A DNA stretch of 64,000 nucleotides, taken from NCBI RefSeq assembly GCF_001577755.1, contig NZ_CP010776.1:992001-1056000 (forward strand). Direction: 5' to 3'. The notes below the pieces were generated by a model. That model searched no databases and was not told the DNA's origin. It worked only from the letters and a program-made list of their open reading frames with translations. This document shows positions 33,285 to 41,331 of the stretch, in pieces. A program made the position numbers and the translations under genes. This DNA is from Rufibacter sp. DG15C (lineage in GTDB: Bacteria; Bacteroidota; Bacteroidia; Cytophagales; Hymenobacteraceae). Position 1 is the stretch's first letter, and each line of letters opens with the position of its first letter.

Positions 33285-33322
33285 CGTTTTTGGCTTGAAT
33301 TTCAGAAAACAGCCCAAAAGCG
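33285..33322. repeat. 38-bp palindromic element, copy 18
   Basis: Arms CGTTTTTGGCTTGAATTTC and GAAAACAGCCCAAAAGCG. Confidence 0.8.
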
Positions 33323-33353
33323 ACAACACCCTTTAAAGGAAGGACCATAAAGC

Positions 33354-33384
33354 AAAAAGCGGACACCGTGGGGCATCCGCTTTC
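33354..33384 (+). terminator. Hairpin, possible terminator
   Basis: Stem AAAGCGGA / TCCGCTTT with a 12-nt loop and a short T-rich tail. Confidence 0.55.
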
Positions 33385-33552
33385 TGTTCAATTCTGTTTG
33401 GTCATTTGTAGAGAAAGTGCCCAAGGCTACTTTTCACGGGGGCAATCAAAAAAAAGAGAAATGGGCGGCTTGTCCTTTCAACATCACAATCTCCACAACA
33501 CCGCACCATTTCCTACTATCTGGAATATCTTTATAAGTGCCCTAATTAAGGG

Positions 33553-33969
33553 TTATAAGTTCATCTTGATTTTTTCTTCTGCCTCTGCCTGGGCCTTTTC
33601 GGCTTTCAAGAGAGCCAGCATCTGCTTGGCCGGCACATAGGCATCACGTTTACGTTTGATAAGAGCGCGCTTTTTCACAAATTTGAGGTATCCCTTGTAC
33701 CCAATGTACAGTCCCGCCGGGATTAAAATGCCGGCCAGCCACATGGAAATGTCTGACTTAAAAAACTGGTGCAGGGAGAACCCCGCTACAATGAGCGACA
33801 GCGCAGTGCGCATATAGGCTAAGAAGGTGCGCTCATTGGCGAAAGAGGTCCGCTCAATTGCTAGAGTATCCTTGATCTCTACATTGGCTTTCTCTTTAAT
33901 TTTGAGGTCCCTCTTTACCTCGTCTTTAAACTCAGGGCTCATGTAAATGTTATATTCCATAGTATTCAT
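33553..33969 (-). CDS. DUF202 (YidH-like) membrane protein
   Basis: Protein of 138 residues. It contains the DUF202 signature ERTFLAYMRTALSLIVAGFSL at about residues 46-66 and a second membrane helix (MWLAGILIPAGLYIGYKGYLKF). Before them is a charged N-terminal helix (FKDEVKRDLKIKEKANVEIKDTLAIERTSF), and after them a basic, Ala/Glu-rich C-terminal helix. Function of the family is not established. Start at ATG 33969. An ATG three codons later is equally possible. No operon partner. Confidence 0.85.
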   Translation of the reverse strand: MNTMEYNIYMSPEFKDEVKRDLKIKEKANVEIKDTLAIERTSFANERTFLAYMRTALSLIVAGFSLHQFFKSDISMWLAGILIPAGLYIGYKGYLKFVKKRALIKRKRDAYVPAKQMLALLKAEKAQAEAEEKIKMNL

Positions 33970-34127
33970 TGTATACGCCCTATTTTATGCTTTGATGCGA
34001 TGCACTATATAACTTTTTAAAGATATTTATAGACTATACATAACTTAATTTGGAATTATTGTAAATCCTTGCAAACCGTTCAAACTTTTTGACCAAAATG
34101 CAGGAAAATACGTCTAAACGTACGTCA

Positions 34128-34135
34128 TACCATTG
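34128..34135 (+). promoter_or_regulatory. Possible -7 box of the secreted protein at 34142
   Basis: TACCATTG, one mismatch to TAnnTTTG, 6 nt upstream of the ATG at 34142. If used, the transcript would be almost leaderless. Confidence 0.35.
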
Positions 34136-34141
34136 CTTACT

Positions 34142-34780
34142 ATGAAACCATATTTTTTACTTGCCCTGCTGTTTGCCTGTTCGTTTTTGGGTCTATCCAC
34201 TACTACCCAAGCCCAGACAACTCCCTCTAAGACAGACTCCTTGATTACGCGGGCCACCATCAAAGACAACACCATCTTCTGGAACCAGAACCGCCTGGTG
34301 CGTCATAGCCAAGGCAACCTGGAGGCCATAGATGAACCCGTAAAATACCCAAACGGCACGTCCATCTCACCAGAAGGAAAAGTGCGCCTGGCCAATGGCA
34401 AAACCTATACGTTGTCCATGAAACAGGCCATTAACCCGCAGGGCAACATTGTGCTGGTAGCCGATGACTTGTTCACCTACAATGCCATCCAAGAACAAGA
34501 GCGCCAGGTAGCCGGAGACACAGAGACCAAGATTGTGGTCATCAATGGGCAAATTTCTTCTATTAAGGAGTCTGGTAAAACCAACGCCACGCCTACGGGC
34601 ATGCAGAAAAAAGTAGAGTTGACCCGCCAGCTGGTAGACTTGCTGGAGCAGCGCTCTAAACTGCTGGAGGCCAAACTGGCCGCCACAGAAAAGGACAAGA
34701 CCGCTGCTCAGGTAAAAGGCCTGAACGCGCGCATTGCCTCCGTAGAGAGAGATCTGCAACGTTTAGGCGCTCAGCAATAA
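34142..34780 (+). CDS. Secreted DUF6799-like protein with coiled coil
   Basis: Protein of 212 residues with a signal peptide (MKPYFLLALLFACSFLGLS...AQA). The middle contains the short beta segment YPNGTSISPEGKVRLANGKTYTL, which resembles the DUF6799 repeat of Cytophagales. The C-terminal 70 residues are a charged helix (VDLLEQRSKLLEAKLAATEKD) predicted to form a coiled coil. The frame is open from a TTG at 34133, but the signal peptide begins at the ATG. Function unknown. The DUF name is from memory and unverified. Confidence 0.75.
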   Translation: MKPYFLLALLFACSFLGLSTTTQAQTTPSKTDSLITRATIKDNTIFWNQNRLVRHSQGNLEAIDEPVKYPNGTSISPEGKVRLANGKTYTLSMKQAINPQGNIVLVADDLFTYNAIQEQERQVAGDTETKIVVINGQISSIKESGKTNATPTGMQKKVELTRQLVDLLEQRSKLLEAKLAATEKDKTAAQVKGLNARIASVERDLQRLGAQQ

Positions 34781-34887
34781 ACCTATGATATTGAATATCA
34801 GGTTATTACCCTCATAAAAACATTTACATCAGTGGTATCCTTGAGGGAACCAGATTAAACTTTCAGGAAGAATTACCATCTTACTTC

Positions 34888-34925
34888 TGTTTTTCGGCTA
34901 TTTTTGAGGAATTAGCCGGAAAACA
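34888..34925. repeat. 38-bp palindromic element, copy 19 (compensated variant)
   Basis: Left arm TGTTTTTCGGCT and right arm AGCCGGAAAACA. Both the ends (TG/CA) and the core (CGG/CCG) differ from the consensus in complementary fashion. Confidence 0.85.
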
Positions 34926-35067
34926 GATTTTTTTTTGAATAAAAGAAAAGGACCCGTTGCTTTATCATAGCAGACTGTTTATATTTGATATATAAGTTAT
35001 TCCCATCAATTCACGCTAACCTCACAATATGGCCTAAACCTCTACGTTACCTTACATGTAGATTTAG

Positions 35068-35667
35068 ATGAATACAGTACAGCTCAACGATTCGGCGCTA
35101 GTGACGTCGTATATCGGTGGTAACGAGAGTGCGTTCGAGGAATTGGTGAACCGTCATAAAAGCAAGGTTTTCACCACCATTCTGCTTATTGTAAAAGACA
35201 CCTACACAGCCGAAGACCTGCTGCAGGAAACGTTTGTGAAGGCCATTAACACCATGAAAAGTGGTCGTTACAATGAGGAAGGCAAATTTTCATCCTGGAT
35301 CTGCCGTATCGCCCATAACATGGCCATTGACTATTTCCGGAAGGAGAAGCGAAGCCCTATGATCACCCTGGAAGACGGCAGCAATGTGTTTAACACGTTG
35401 AGCTTCTCTGAGGAGTCTGTAGAGACGGTTCGCATCAAAGAGGAAACCCATGCCCGCCTAAGAGAGCTGATTCAGCTCTTGCCGCCGGCCCAGAAAGAGG
35501 TGCTCATCATGCGCCACTACGCTGACATGAGTTTCCAGGAGATTGCAGAGGCTACCGGAGTTAGCATTAACACGGCATTGGGCAGAATGAGATACGCATT
35601 AATCAACTTGCGGAAAAAAATGTCCCTTGATAAATCAGCCTATGATCAAAACCTTTACTCAAAATGA
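35068..35667 (+). CDS. ECF-type RNA polymerase sigma factor
   Basis: Sigma-70 family protein of 199 residues. Region 2 is LVNRHKSKVFTTILLIVKDTYTAEDLLQETFVKA, with WICRIAHNMAIDYFRKEKR. Region 4 (LPPAQKEVLIMRHYADMSFQEIAEATGVSINTALGRMRYALINLRK) is complete. No region 3, so it is an ECF-type factor. The gene at 35642 overlaps its last 26 bp and is the obvious candidate for a co-expressed regulator. Target promoters are not evident from this window. Confidence 0.93.
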   Translation: MNTVQLNDSALVTSYIGGNESAFEELVNRHKSKVFTTILLIVKDTYTAEDLLQETFVKAINTMKSGRYNEEGKFSSWICRIAHNMAIDYFRKEKRSPMITLEDGSNVFNTLSFSEESVETVRIKEETHARLRELIQLLPPAQKEVLIMRHYADMSFQEIAEATGVSINTALGRMRYALINLRKKMSLDKSAYDQNLYSK

Positions 35668-35872
35668 TCTAGTACAGTATCTTTACAACGAGTTGCCCAC
35701 GCGGCAGCGCCTTTTACTGGAGGATGCCTTCATGGCAGACCAGGACCTGGCCGAAGACTGTGCAGATTTGCTTCTGGCCCACGCACGCCTACAAGAAGCC
35801 TACGCCCAGCCAAGTGACCGGGTCACCAACGCCATCCTGCAGTACTCCCAAAACCTGAGTTTGCATCCTTAA
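35642..35872 (+). CDS. Small putative anti-sigma or sigma-associated protein
   Basis: Protein of 76 residues from the ATG at 35642, overlapping the sigma-factor gene by 26 bp (translation-coupled). The sequence IKTFTQNDLVQYLYNELPTRQRLLLEDAFMADQDLAEDCADLL matches the N-terminal helical part typical of short anti-sigma proteins. It has no zinc-ligand cysteine pair and no membrane helix. It may therefore be a soluble anti-sigma or a degenerate one. The assignment rests mainly on position. Confidence 0.75.
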   Translation: MIKTFTQNDLVQYLYNELPTRQRLLLEDAFMADQDLAEDCADLLLAHARLQEAYAQPSDRVTNAILQYSQNLSLHP

Positions 35873-35886
35873 TTGTACCAAATTTT

Positions 35887-35930
35887 AACAGCGAGGCCCT
35901 GTCTACTAAAATAGACAGGGCCTCGCTGTT
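35887..35930 (+). terminator. Intrinsic terminator of the sigma-factor operon
   Basis: Perfect 19-bp stem starting AACAGCGAGGCCCTG around a 6-nt A-rich loop, followed by TT. Confidence 0.88.
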
Positions 35931-36037
35931 TTCATGCTGTTCCAGCGTTGTGTTTGGCCAGCAGCAGCGCTTAAGGAGCACGGTGTTTTTTCGGTTTAGA
36001 AATGAATTCTGCAAGAAGTATCAAACCACAATTTGCC

Positions 36038-36045
36038 TAAGTTTG
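36038..36045 (+). promoter_or_regulatory. -7 promoter box of nth
   Basis: TAAGTTTG, exact match to TAnnTTTG, 21 nt upstream of the nth ATG. Confidence 0.6.
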
Positions 36046-36066
36046 TATACAAGACATTTCAAACGT

Positions 36067-36744
36067 ATGCGCAAGCCAGAACGGTACCGTCACCTTATCT
36101 CCTACTTTACAGAGCATTTCCCAGAGCCTGAGACCGAATTGGCCTACCGCACGCCTTATGAATTGCTCATTGCCGTGGTCTTGAGCGCCCAGTGCACAGA
36201 CAAGCGCGTAAACCTAGTGACTCCTGCTTTGTTTGAGGTTTACCCTTCCGCTGAGGTATTGGCTACTGCCACTTCTGACGATATTTTCCCCTACATCAAA
36301 AGCATTTCTTACCCAAACAACAAAGCCAAGCACCTGGCAGGACTAGGCAAGATGCTGGTGGAACGTTTTGGTGGAGAGGTGCCTAGTACCATAGAAGAAC
36401 TGCAGCAATTGCCGGGCGTGGGCAGGAAGACGGCCAATGTGATCTCCTCTGTAATTTTCAACATGCCGGCCATGGCCGTAGACACCCACGTGTTCAGGGT
36501 TTCTAAGCGATTGGGCTTGGTAAGCGCCACAGCCAAAACACCTTTAGAGGTAGAAAGAGAACTGCTACAATACATCCCAGAAGAGCTAGTACCCAAAGCG
36601 CATCATTGGCTGATTTTGCACGGCCGCTACATCTGCCTGGCCAGAACGCCGCAGTGTGAGCGCTGCCCTCTCACGCACTTCTGCGCCTATTTCCAGAAGA
36701 ACTGGCCCAACAAACCAGATGATCCCCAAAACAAACTGGGATAG
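36067..36744 (+). CDS. nth: Endonuclease III
   Basis: DNA glycosylase/AP lyase for oxidised pyrimidines in base excision repair. From the ATG at 36067 (MRKPERYRHLI) it has 225 residues. The frame is open to 35950 but that part is not conserved and precedes the -7 box. Helix-hairpin-helix LPGVGRKTANVI with the catalytic Lys, VDTHVFRVSKRLG with the catalytic Asp, and a [4Fe-4S] cluster C-x6-C-x2-C-x5-C (CLARTPQCERCPLTHFC) are all present. Monocistronic. Confidence 0.96.
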   Translation: MRKPERYRHLISYFTEHFPEPETELAYRTPYELLIAVVLSAQCTDKRVNLVTPALFEVYPSAEVLATATSDDIFPYIKSISYPNNKAKHLAGLGKMLVERFGGEVPSTIEELQQLPGVGRKTANVISSVIFNMPAMAVDTHVFRVSKRLGLVSATAKTPLEVERELLQYIPEELVPKAHHWLILHGRYICLARTPQCERCPLTHFCAYFQKNWPNKPDDPQNKLG

Positions 36745-37092
36745 ACACTTCGTTTTTGGCCTGTTTTCATAAAAACAGGCCAAAAACGAAGACTCCTTAA
36801 CAGGCTTCCAAATTTTCATAAGTCTGCACTTTAAGCATTAGGGGATAAACCGTTAACCAACACTGCCTAATGCATTTTTATGCGTAGCCAGCCCTTTGTG
36901 AAAAATCCGTATTAATTACCAATTAATCGAGTTTTATACGTAGCAACATCCATTCTTATATTTTGTAAACTAGCAGTCACAAAACAAGCCTATTTTTCTT
37001 CTTCTCTACGTGCCTGCCTTCTCACTGAAAAAGCATGATTAGACGCTAGAAACGCAGGTAAAGCAAGCTATACCAAATTTAATTGAAAGGCA
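36745..37092. other. Gene-free stretch of 348 bp
   Basis: Holds palindromic copy 20 at its start and a spaced inverted repeat (GCATTAGG at 36835-36842, CCTAATGC at 36867-36874, then TTTTTA) that could be a weak nth terminator. Upstream of the sigma factor it is AT-rich, with TATATTTTG near 36958 as a possible promoter. No gene seen. Confidence 0.5.
36751..36788. repeat. 38-bp palindromic element, copy 20
   Basis: Near-perfect arms CGTTTTTGGCCTGTTTT and AAAACAGGCCAAAAACG, 6 bp after the nth stop. Confidence 0.9.
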
Positions 37093-37659
37093 TTGATACG
37101 AGGGGAAGAGAAAATTCTGAGCAGGCTTAGGTCTGGCGATGAAACATGTTTGCGCGACCTTTACCAGCAGCACCGTGATGATTTTGTAACCTGGGCTTGC
37201 CGACAGTACCAATTAGAGCAAGACGAAGCCAAGGATATCTTTCAGGTGACCATGATGGCATTTTATGAAAATGCCGCCTCTGGCAAACTCACCCACCTTT
37301 CTTGCGAGCTGAAGACCTATCTTTTTGCCATCGCCAAAAACCACATCCATAATTTTTTAAGAAATAAAGCGTCTGCCGCTAACTTTGTTGATGTTTCTGA
37401 CATTAAGATACAAGACAACACACTAGAAGAAGCAGAGGCGCAGGATCACCAGAAAACGCTGGTGCACCAAGCCATTGCCCTTCTACCGCCAGACAGCAGA
37501 AAAGTACTAGAGCTGTACTACTTCCATGACTATGACATGGCTTCTATTGCCCGCGAGATGGGTTATAAGAATGAGAATGTAGCCAAAGTGAAAAAACTGC
37601 AATGTCTGCGCAAGCTGTCCGTTATTTTAAAAGAGAAAGTTGAACTGTTAAACATCTAG
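37093..37659 (+). CDS. Sigma-70 family sigma factor of a CHAT-associated locus
   Basis: Sigma factor of 188 residues starting at TTG (37093). No ATG or GTG occurs in frame before residue 50, and the N-terminal block ILSRLRSGDETCLRDLYQQHRDDFVTWACRQY needs this start. Region 2 (DEAKDIFQVTMMAFYENAAS, LKTYLFAIAKNHIHNFLRNK) and region 4 (LPPDSRKVLELYYFHDYDMASIAREMGYKNENVAKVKKLQCLRKL) are complete. It is followed after 29 bp by a TPR membrane protein. Both face the CHAT-protease gene. Probable role: controlling expression of a nearby surface or cell-death function. Inference from context. Confidence 0.88.
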   Translation: MIRGEEKILSRLRSGDETCLRDLYQQHRDDFVTWACRQYQLEQDEAKDIFQVTMMAFYENAASGKLTHLSCELKTYLFAIAKNHIHNFLRNKASAANFVDVSDIKIQDNTLEEAEAQDHQKTLVHQAIALLPPDSRKVLELYYFHDYDMASIAREMGYKNENVAKVKKLQCLRKLSVILKEKVELLNI

Positions 37660-37688
37660 GCGCTGTGTGTTAGGCGCCTTTCCAGACA

Positions 37689-38402
37689 TTGATAGAAGAA
37701 GAGGCCCACTACACCACTTTTGAAGCGTACCGCAGACAGCAGTTGCCTGCTCAAGAAAGACTTGCCTTTGAGCAGGAACTTGCGCAAGACCCTGCGCTTC
37801 GGCTTTTGTACCAAGAATACCTGAACTGGGTAGAAGCCATAAAAGCAGCCAAGCGCCAAGACCTGAAGGCAAAGCTCCAAACCTGGGACGCCCAGATGCC
37901 GCCAGTTGCCCAGAAACGAAACCCCATCTGGAAAATTGCCGCCAGCATTGTCTTGCTTATCACCCTTTCTGGGAGCTTCTTTCTCTATAAAGCATCACAT
38001 ACCCCTGCTTTTACGGACCAGAACTACGTAGAGGAGCCAGGACTGCCCGTATTGATGGGCTCTAGCCAGTCTTGGAGCCCATCCATGAATGCCTACAGGG
38101 CAGGCAATTATGCATTGGCCCTCCAGCAAATGCCCACCCAAGCTGGTGCAGACACTACCGCTTTCTTTAAAGGGCTGTTCTCTTTAAGACAACAACAGCC
38201 CGCTGTTGCGCTCACTCATTTCCAAGATGCCGCCTTGGCCAAATCTGCCTACGCAGAAAAAGCCAGCTACTACCGCGCCTATGCCTTTTGGCAGGCAGAC
38301 AGAAAACAAGAGGCAAAAGCGGTATTTGAAGAAATAGCCCGAAATCCAAAACACACTTTCCAGAAAGAAGCGGCTCAGGTGCTAGCGTCTGGCTCTTTGT
38401 AA
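37689..38402 (+). CDS. TPR-containing single-pass membrane protein, putative anti-sigma
   Basis: Protein of 237 residues, also starting at TTG (37689), within the context CATTGATA seen at the sigma-factor start. The N-terminal 75 residues are helical and charged (YTTFEAYRRQQLPAQERLAFEQELAQDPALRLLYQEYLNW), similar to the opening of other anti-sigma proteins. A membrane helix follows (WKIAASIVLLITLSGSFFLY, about 78-97). The C-terminal part has TPR-like repeats (AYRAGNYALALQQMP, FQDAALAKSAYAEKASYYRAYAFW). The last 21 bp overlap the 3' end of the convergent CHAT gene. Anti-sigma role is inference. Confidence 0.8.
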   Translation: MIEEEAHYTTFEAYRRQQLPAQERLAFEQELAQDPALRLLYQEYLNWVEAIKAAKRQDLKAKLQTWDAQMPPVAQKRNPIWKIAASIVLLITLSGSFFLYKASHTPAFTDQNYVEEPGLPVLMGSSQSWSPSMNAYRAGNYALALQQMPTQAGADTTAFFKGLFSLRQQQPAVALTHFQDAALAKSAYAEKASYYRAYAFWQADRKQEAKAVFEEIARNPKHTFQKEAAQVLASGSL

Positions 38403-41276
38403 ATAGACTTGTCGGCCTCCGTACGCCAATAACAGCACCAGATAGCTGATCAAAGATAGCTTCAGCCATTTGCCAAACGGAACAGAGGTTTCAAAGGCCT
38501 GATCCTGACCGTTCAACACCAATCCCGCCCAGTAGAAGGGATGCGCCTCTTCTGAGGTCCGTGCCTGGGCCAGGTAGTTGCGTTTGGCCATGGACAAGGC
38601 CACTGATTTATCTTCGCCGGCCAATATGCCTTTGTAAAAATCTTTGAGAAGCGCGGCTGTACTGCGGTCATCTACTTTCCAGAGCGTGGCCACGGTGCTT
38701 TGGGCACCAATAAACTTAAAGCTCCAGCTAAGGCTTTGCAGCTCAGCGCGGTTACGGTGGGTAGACACCCCAATGCCCGTTTCACAGGCACTTAGAATGG
38801 CCAGCGCCGGACGCAGATTCAACTCCATCAATTCCTCCAGGTACAATACCCCATCCTCGCTGCCGCTCTTGGACAACTGAAACTTAGAAAGCCCAGGTTC
38901 ATCTGCGTTTGCTTCTGCGTGCGTGGCCAGGTGCAGGATTGAATACCGGTTGGCGTTCTGCTTAAAATACTCCTCCGTGGCCTTCTCATTAACCAAGAAC
39001 GTGCCGGGCAGCGTGCCATTTAAGTGATGCAGCAGCGAGGCGGTGAATGGAAGCTGCAATGCCCCGGTCACCTGCTCTTTATCTGGCAGACCAAACGGCG
39101 CCATTGCCAACACCTTGGGTTCTTGATTTAGCCTGTTACCAGCGCTTCCCTTCCGGAGCACATACCAATACGCTGATGAATGGGCGTAGCTTATGTGGTA
39201 TTGATGCAGCAGAAAAGGGTATTCCCTGAAATTTAGGTGTCGCACCGGTTTTGTCAAGAGTGTGGCAAATGGTATGCGCCAGTATTCGCTGTCTGGTAAG
39301 AAAATCAGTTTCTTGGTGTGAGGAGGAATATGACGCAGCAGCGGCTTGGCCAGGTCCTGGTAGACATGGTAGGCACTTTCTCTGTATTGCTCGCCTTGCC
39401 GTTGGGCCAAGGCTTGGTGCAAGGCGGGTATTCTGGCATGGAGCGTGGTGTCCATGTCATTCAATTTGATAAAGGCGACCTTCTCTTTGGTAATTATAAA
39501 CGCAAACAGCTTATTGCGCTGCGGAGTGATGCCCTGGTCAAAATGCACAAGTTCTAGAAGCGCTTCGTCTGGGGCCAGTTCTTTTTGCAGCTGTTGCACC
39601 GTGGGCACGGTTTGAACGGGTAGATGAGCTACGGCTACTTTGTTTTTGGCCTGCACCTCTATTTGTGTCTTGGTACGCTGATAATCCTCCGGCACATTCT
39701 TAAAAGTAACCGTTTTGCCTAATTTAGGATACAGCGCTAATAAAGCCTTCTTCTCTTCCAACTCCTTCCAGCGCTCCTCCAGCTTTTGCCGTGCTATTTC
39801 CTGTAGAGTTGTCTTTTTATCCGAGGTGGCTTGGTGCTTTACTTCATTGTGCAGCAAGCTGTAGCCTTTAAACCGGTTGGCAATATCTAAGGCCTGCTGC
39901 ATGTACCGGTCCTGGCCGGTGGTTTGGTAGAGTAGATAACTTGCGTTGATTCCCCACCCATATCCTTCAGACGCACCCTCATAGTCAATCCTGCCGGTAT
40001 TGCCGGCCAAAGAGGTAGCCTCGCGTTTGGCCGCCTCTAAAAAGGAAATATACTGGACCACGTGCTGGTGGTAGGCCTTTAAATAAGCGACTTCCTTCTT
40101 GGCCTCATAGATCTTCAACAATGACTTAATCTTACCGGTCAAAAGCAACAAATACTCGCGCTGCGGGACGCCAACCGGTACTGGCGGAAGTTGGAGAGCA
40201 TTGGTGATGTTTGCCTGTGGCATTAAGCGTTGCAATCCTTGGGAATAGAGTTGTAAACTGGTTTCCCAATCATCTTTTAGTTGCAAAAGAATGGCCTTGG
40301 TAGTTAAGGTGAGGGTGACACTGCCGGGGTGAACGCCTGTCTTTTCAAAAATACCAATCGCTTTGTCATAGTACCGATTAGCCGAAGCGAAGTATAGGTC
40401 TGCATCTTTCTGCAGGGCTGGCGCCAAGTCCTTTCTAAAGCCATACAGGTTGTTGTAGGAATTGCCCATGTTGTGGTACACCATGGCCGTAGCCGCTGTC
40501 TGATCACCTCTCCTATTTCTGTTGGCAATAAGGGCACTGTCATAGTAGGCCAAGGCTCCGTGCAGGTTACTGGGATAGTGTTTGCCTTCGCGGGTGTAAC
40601 CGGCCAGGTCATACTTTTCCTCATGGATGGCATAGCCCAGCACGTTGTAATACAAGAAAGCCTCTTTGTGTTGCAGGTACTTAGGCTGGCGTCTTAGAAT
40701 TTGTACCGCCTTCAGGGCATAGTCTACCGCAACATCTGCTTCGCCAATAAAGAATCTCCCCAATTGCCGGTAAGTTCTGGCGGTGTTGATATGCGTTGGA
40801 CCGTACAACTCCAAGGCTAACTTATTGGCTTTCTTCCAATAGACTAACGCGGGGTCTATGACCAAGCGTTTGTAGTACAGCTCCCCCATCAGGTCATACC
40901 ATTGCACCATCTGGCCACTTTTCTGACCAAAGCGGCGTTGAATCACTGGATGAGTCGTGTCTAAAATGGACTGGGCAGATTCAGGTGCGTTCAACCTAAT
41001 GAGGCAGGCCGCCATGCCATGCTGGATGGTGACCCATTGCAAGGAGTCAAGCGCCTTCTCATATTCTAATGCTTGGTTGTATTTAAGGTAAGCCAGTACA
41101 AATTGCTGCACCAATCGGTCCTCCTCGGCAGAAGTGAGCAGGTGCTGTATTTTTTCCTTGGAAATAGGCGCCGATGCCTGTGCGTTGAGATGGAAAAGAA
41201 AACTGAATAGCCCAAGCCATAGACTTGCAAAAAGCCTGACAGTAATAGACTTGCGGGTAAAGGGTAGAAGAATCAA
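38382..41276 (-). CDS. CHAT-domain caspase-like protease with TPR repeats
   Basis: Exported protein of 964 residues with TTG start at 41276. Its signal sequence (SITVRLFASLWLGLFSFLFHLNAQA) needs this start, and a stop lies seven codons upstream. A TPR-type helical array spans about residues 40-560. The C-terminal CHAT domain has both catalytic residues: His786 in HLATHAEA and Cys831 in LSACETG, with YWAGLVLNGQ near the end. A last membrane helix (LSLISYLVLLLAYGGRQVYL) and basic tail anchor it, so the protease would face the periplasm. CHAT proteases act in programmed cell death and defence. The role here is unknown. Confidence 0.92.
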   Translation of the reverse strand: MILLPFTRKSITVRLFASLWLGLFSFLFHLNAQASAPISKEKIQHLLTSAEEDRLVQQFVLAYLKYNQALEYEKALDSLQWVTIQHGMAACLIRLNAPESAQSILDTTHPVIQRRFGQKSGQMVQWYDLMGELYYKRLVIDPALVYWKKANKLALELYGPTHINTARTYRQLGRFFIGEADVAVDYALKAVQILRRQPKYLQHKEAFLYYNVLGYAIHEEKYDLAGYTREGKHYPSNLHGALAYYDSALIANRNRRGDQTAATAMVYHNMGNSYNNLYGFRKDLAPALQKDADLYFASANRYYDKAIGIFEKTGVHPGSVTLTLTTKAILLQLKDDWETSLQLYSQGLQRLMPQANITNALQLPPVPVGVPQREYLLLLTGKIKSLLKIYEAKKEVAYLKAYHQHVVQYISFLEAAKREATSLAGNTGRIDYEGASEGYGWGINASYLLYQTTGQDRYMQQALDIANRFKGYSLLHNEVKHQATSDKKTTLQEIARQKLEERWKELEEKKALLALYPKLGKTVTFKNVPEDYQRTKTQIEVQAKNKVAVAHLPVQTVPTVQQLQKELAPDEALLELVHFDQGITPQRNKLFAFIITKEKVAFIKLNDMDTTLHARIPALHQALAQRQGEQYRESAYHVYQDLAKPLLRHIPPHTKKLIFLPDSEYWRIPFATLLTKPVRHLNFREYPFLLHQYHISYAHSSAYWYVLRKGSAGNRLNQEPKVLAMAPFGLPDKEQVTGALQLPFTASLLHHLNGTLPGTFLVNEKATEEYFKQNANRYSILHLATHAEANADEPGLSKFQLSKSGSEDGVLYLEELMELNLRPALAILSACETGIGVSTHRNRAELQSLSWSFKFIGAQSTVATLWKVDDRSTAALLKDFYKGILAGEDKSVALSMAKRNYLAQARTSEEAHPFYWAGLVLNGQDQAFETSVPFGKWLKLSLISYLVLLLAYGGRQVYLQRARR

Positions 41277-41331
41277 GCGCCAAGTGTACGTGTTCTACCC
41301 CTAAGCTAGGAAAATTTACCTAAACGGCCAG

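Larger units (their letters stand above)
33068..33552. other. Gene-free stretch of 485 bp
   Basis: Between the haemoglobin gene and the DUF202 gene. It contains two terminator hairpins (33178-33218, 33354-33384) and palindromic copy 18. I see no convincing open frame. The interval 33390-33552 shows nothing I can interpret. Confidence 0.6.

Noticed and set aside
36586-36819. Open frames carrying a recurring peptide like FLACFxENRPKT (also at 51310-51492, 55534-55743, 14850-15065)
   Set aside because: This peptide is the translation of the palindromic element, not a protein family; no other coding evidence.
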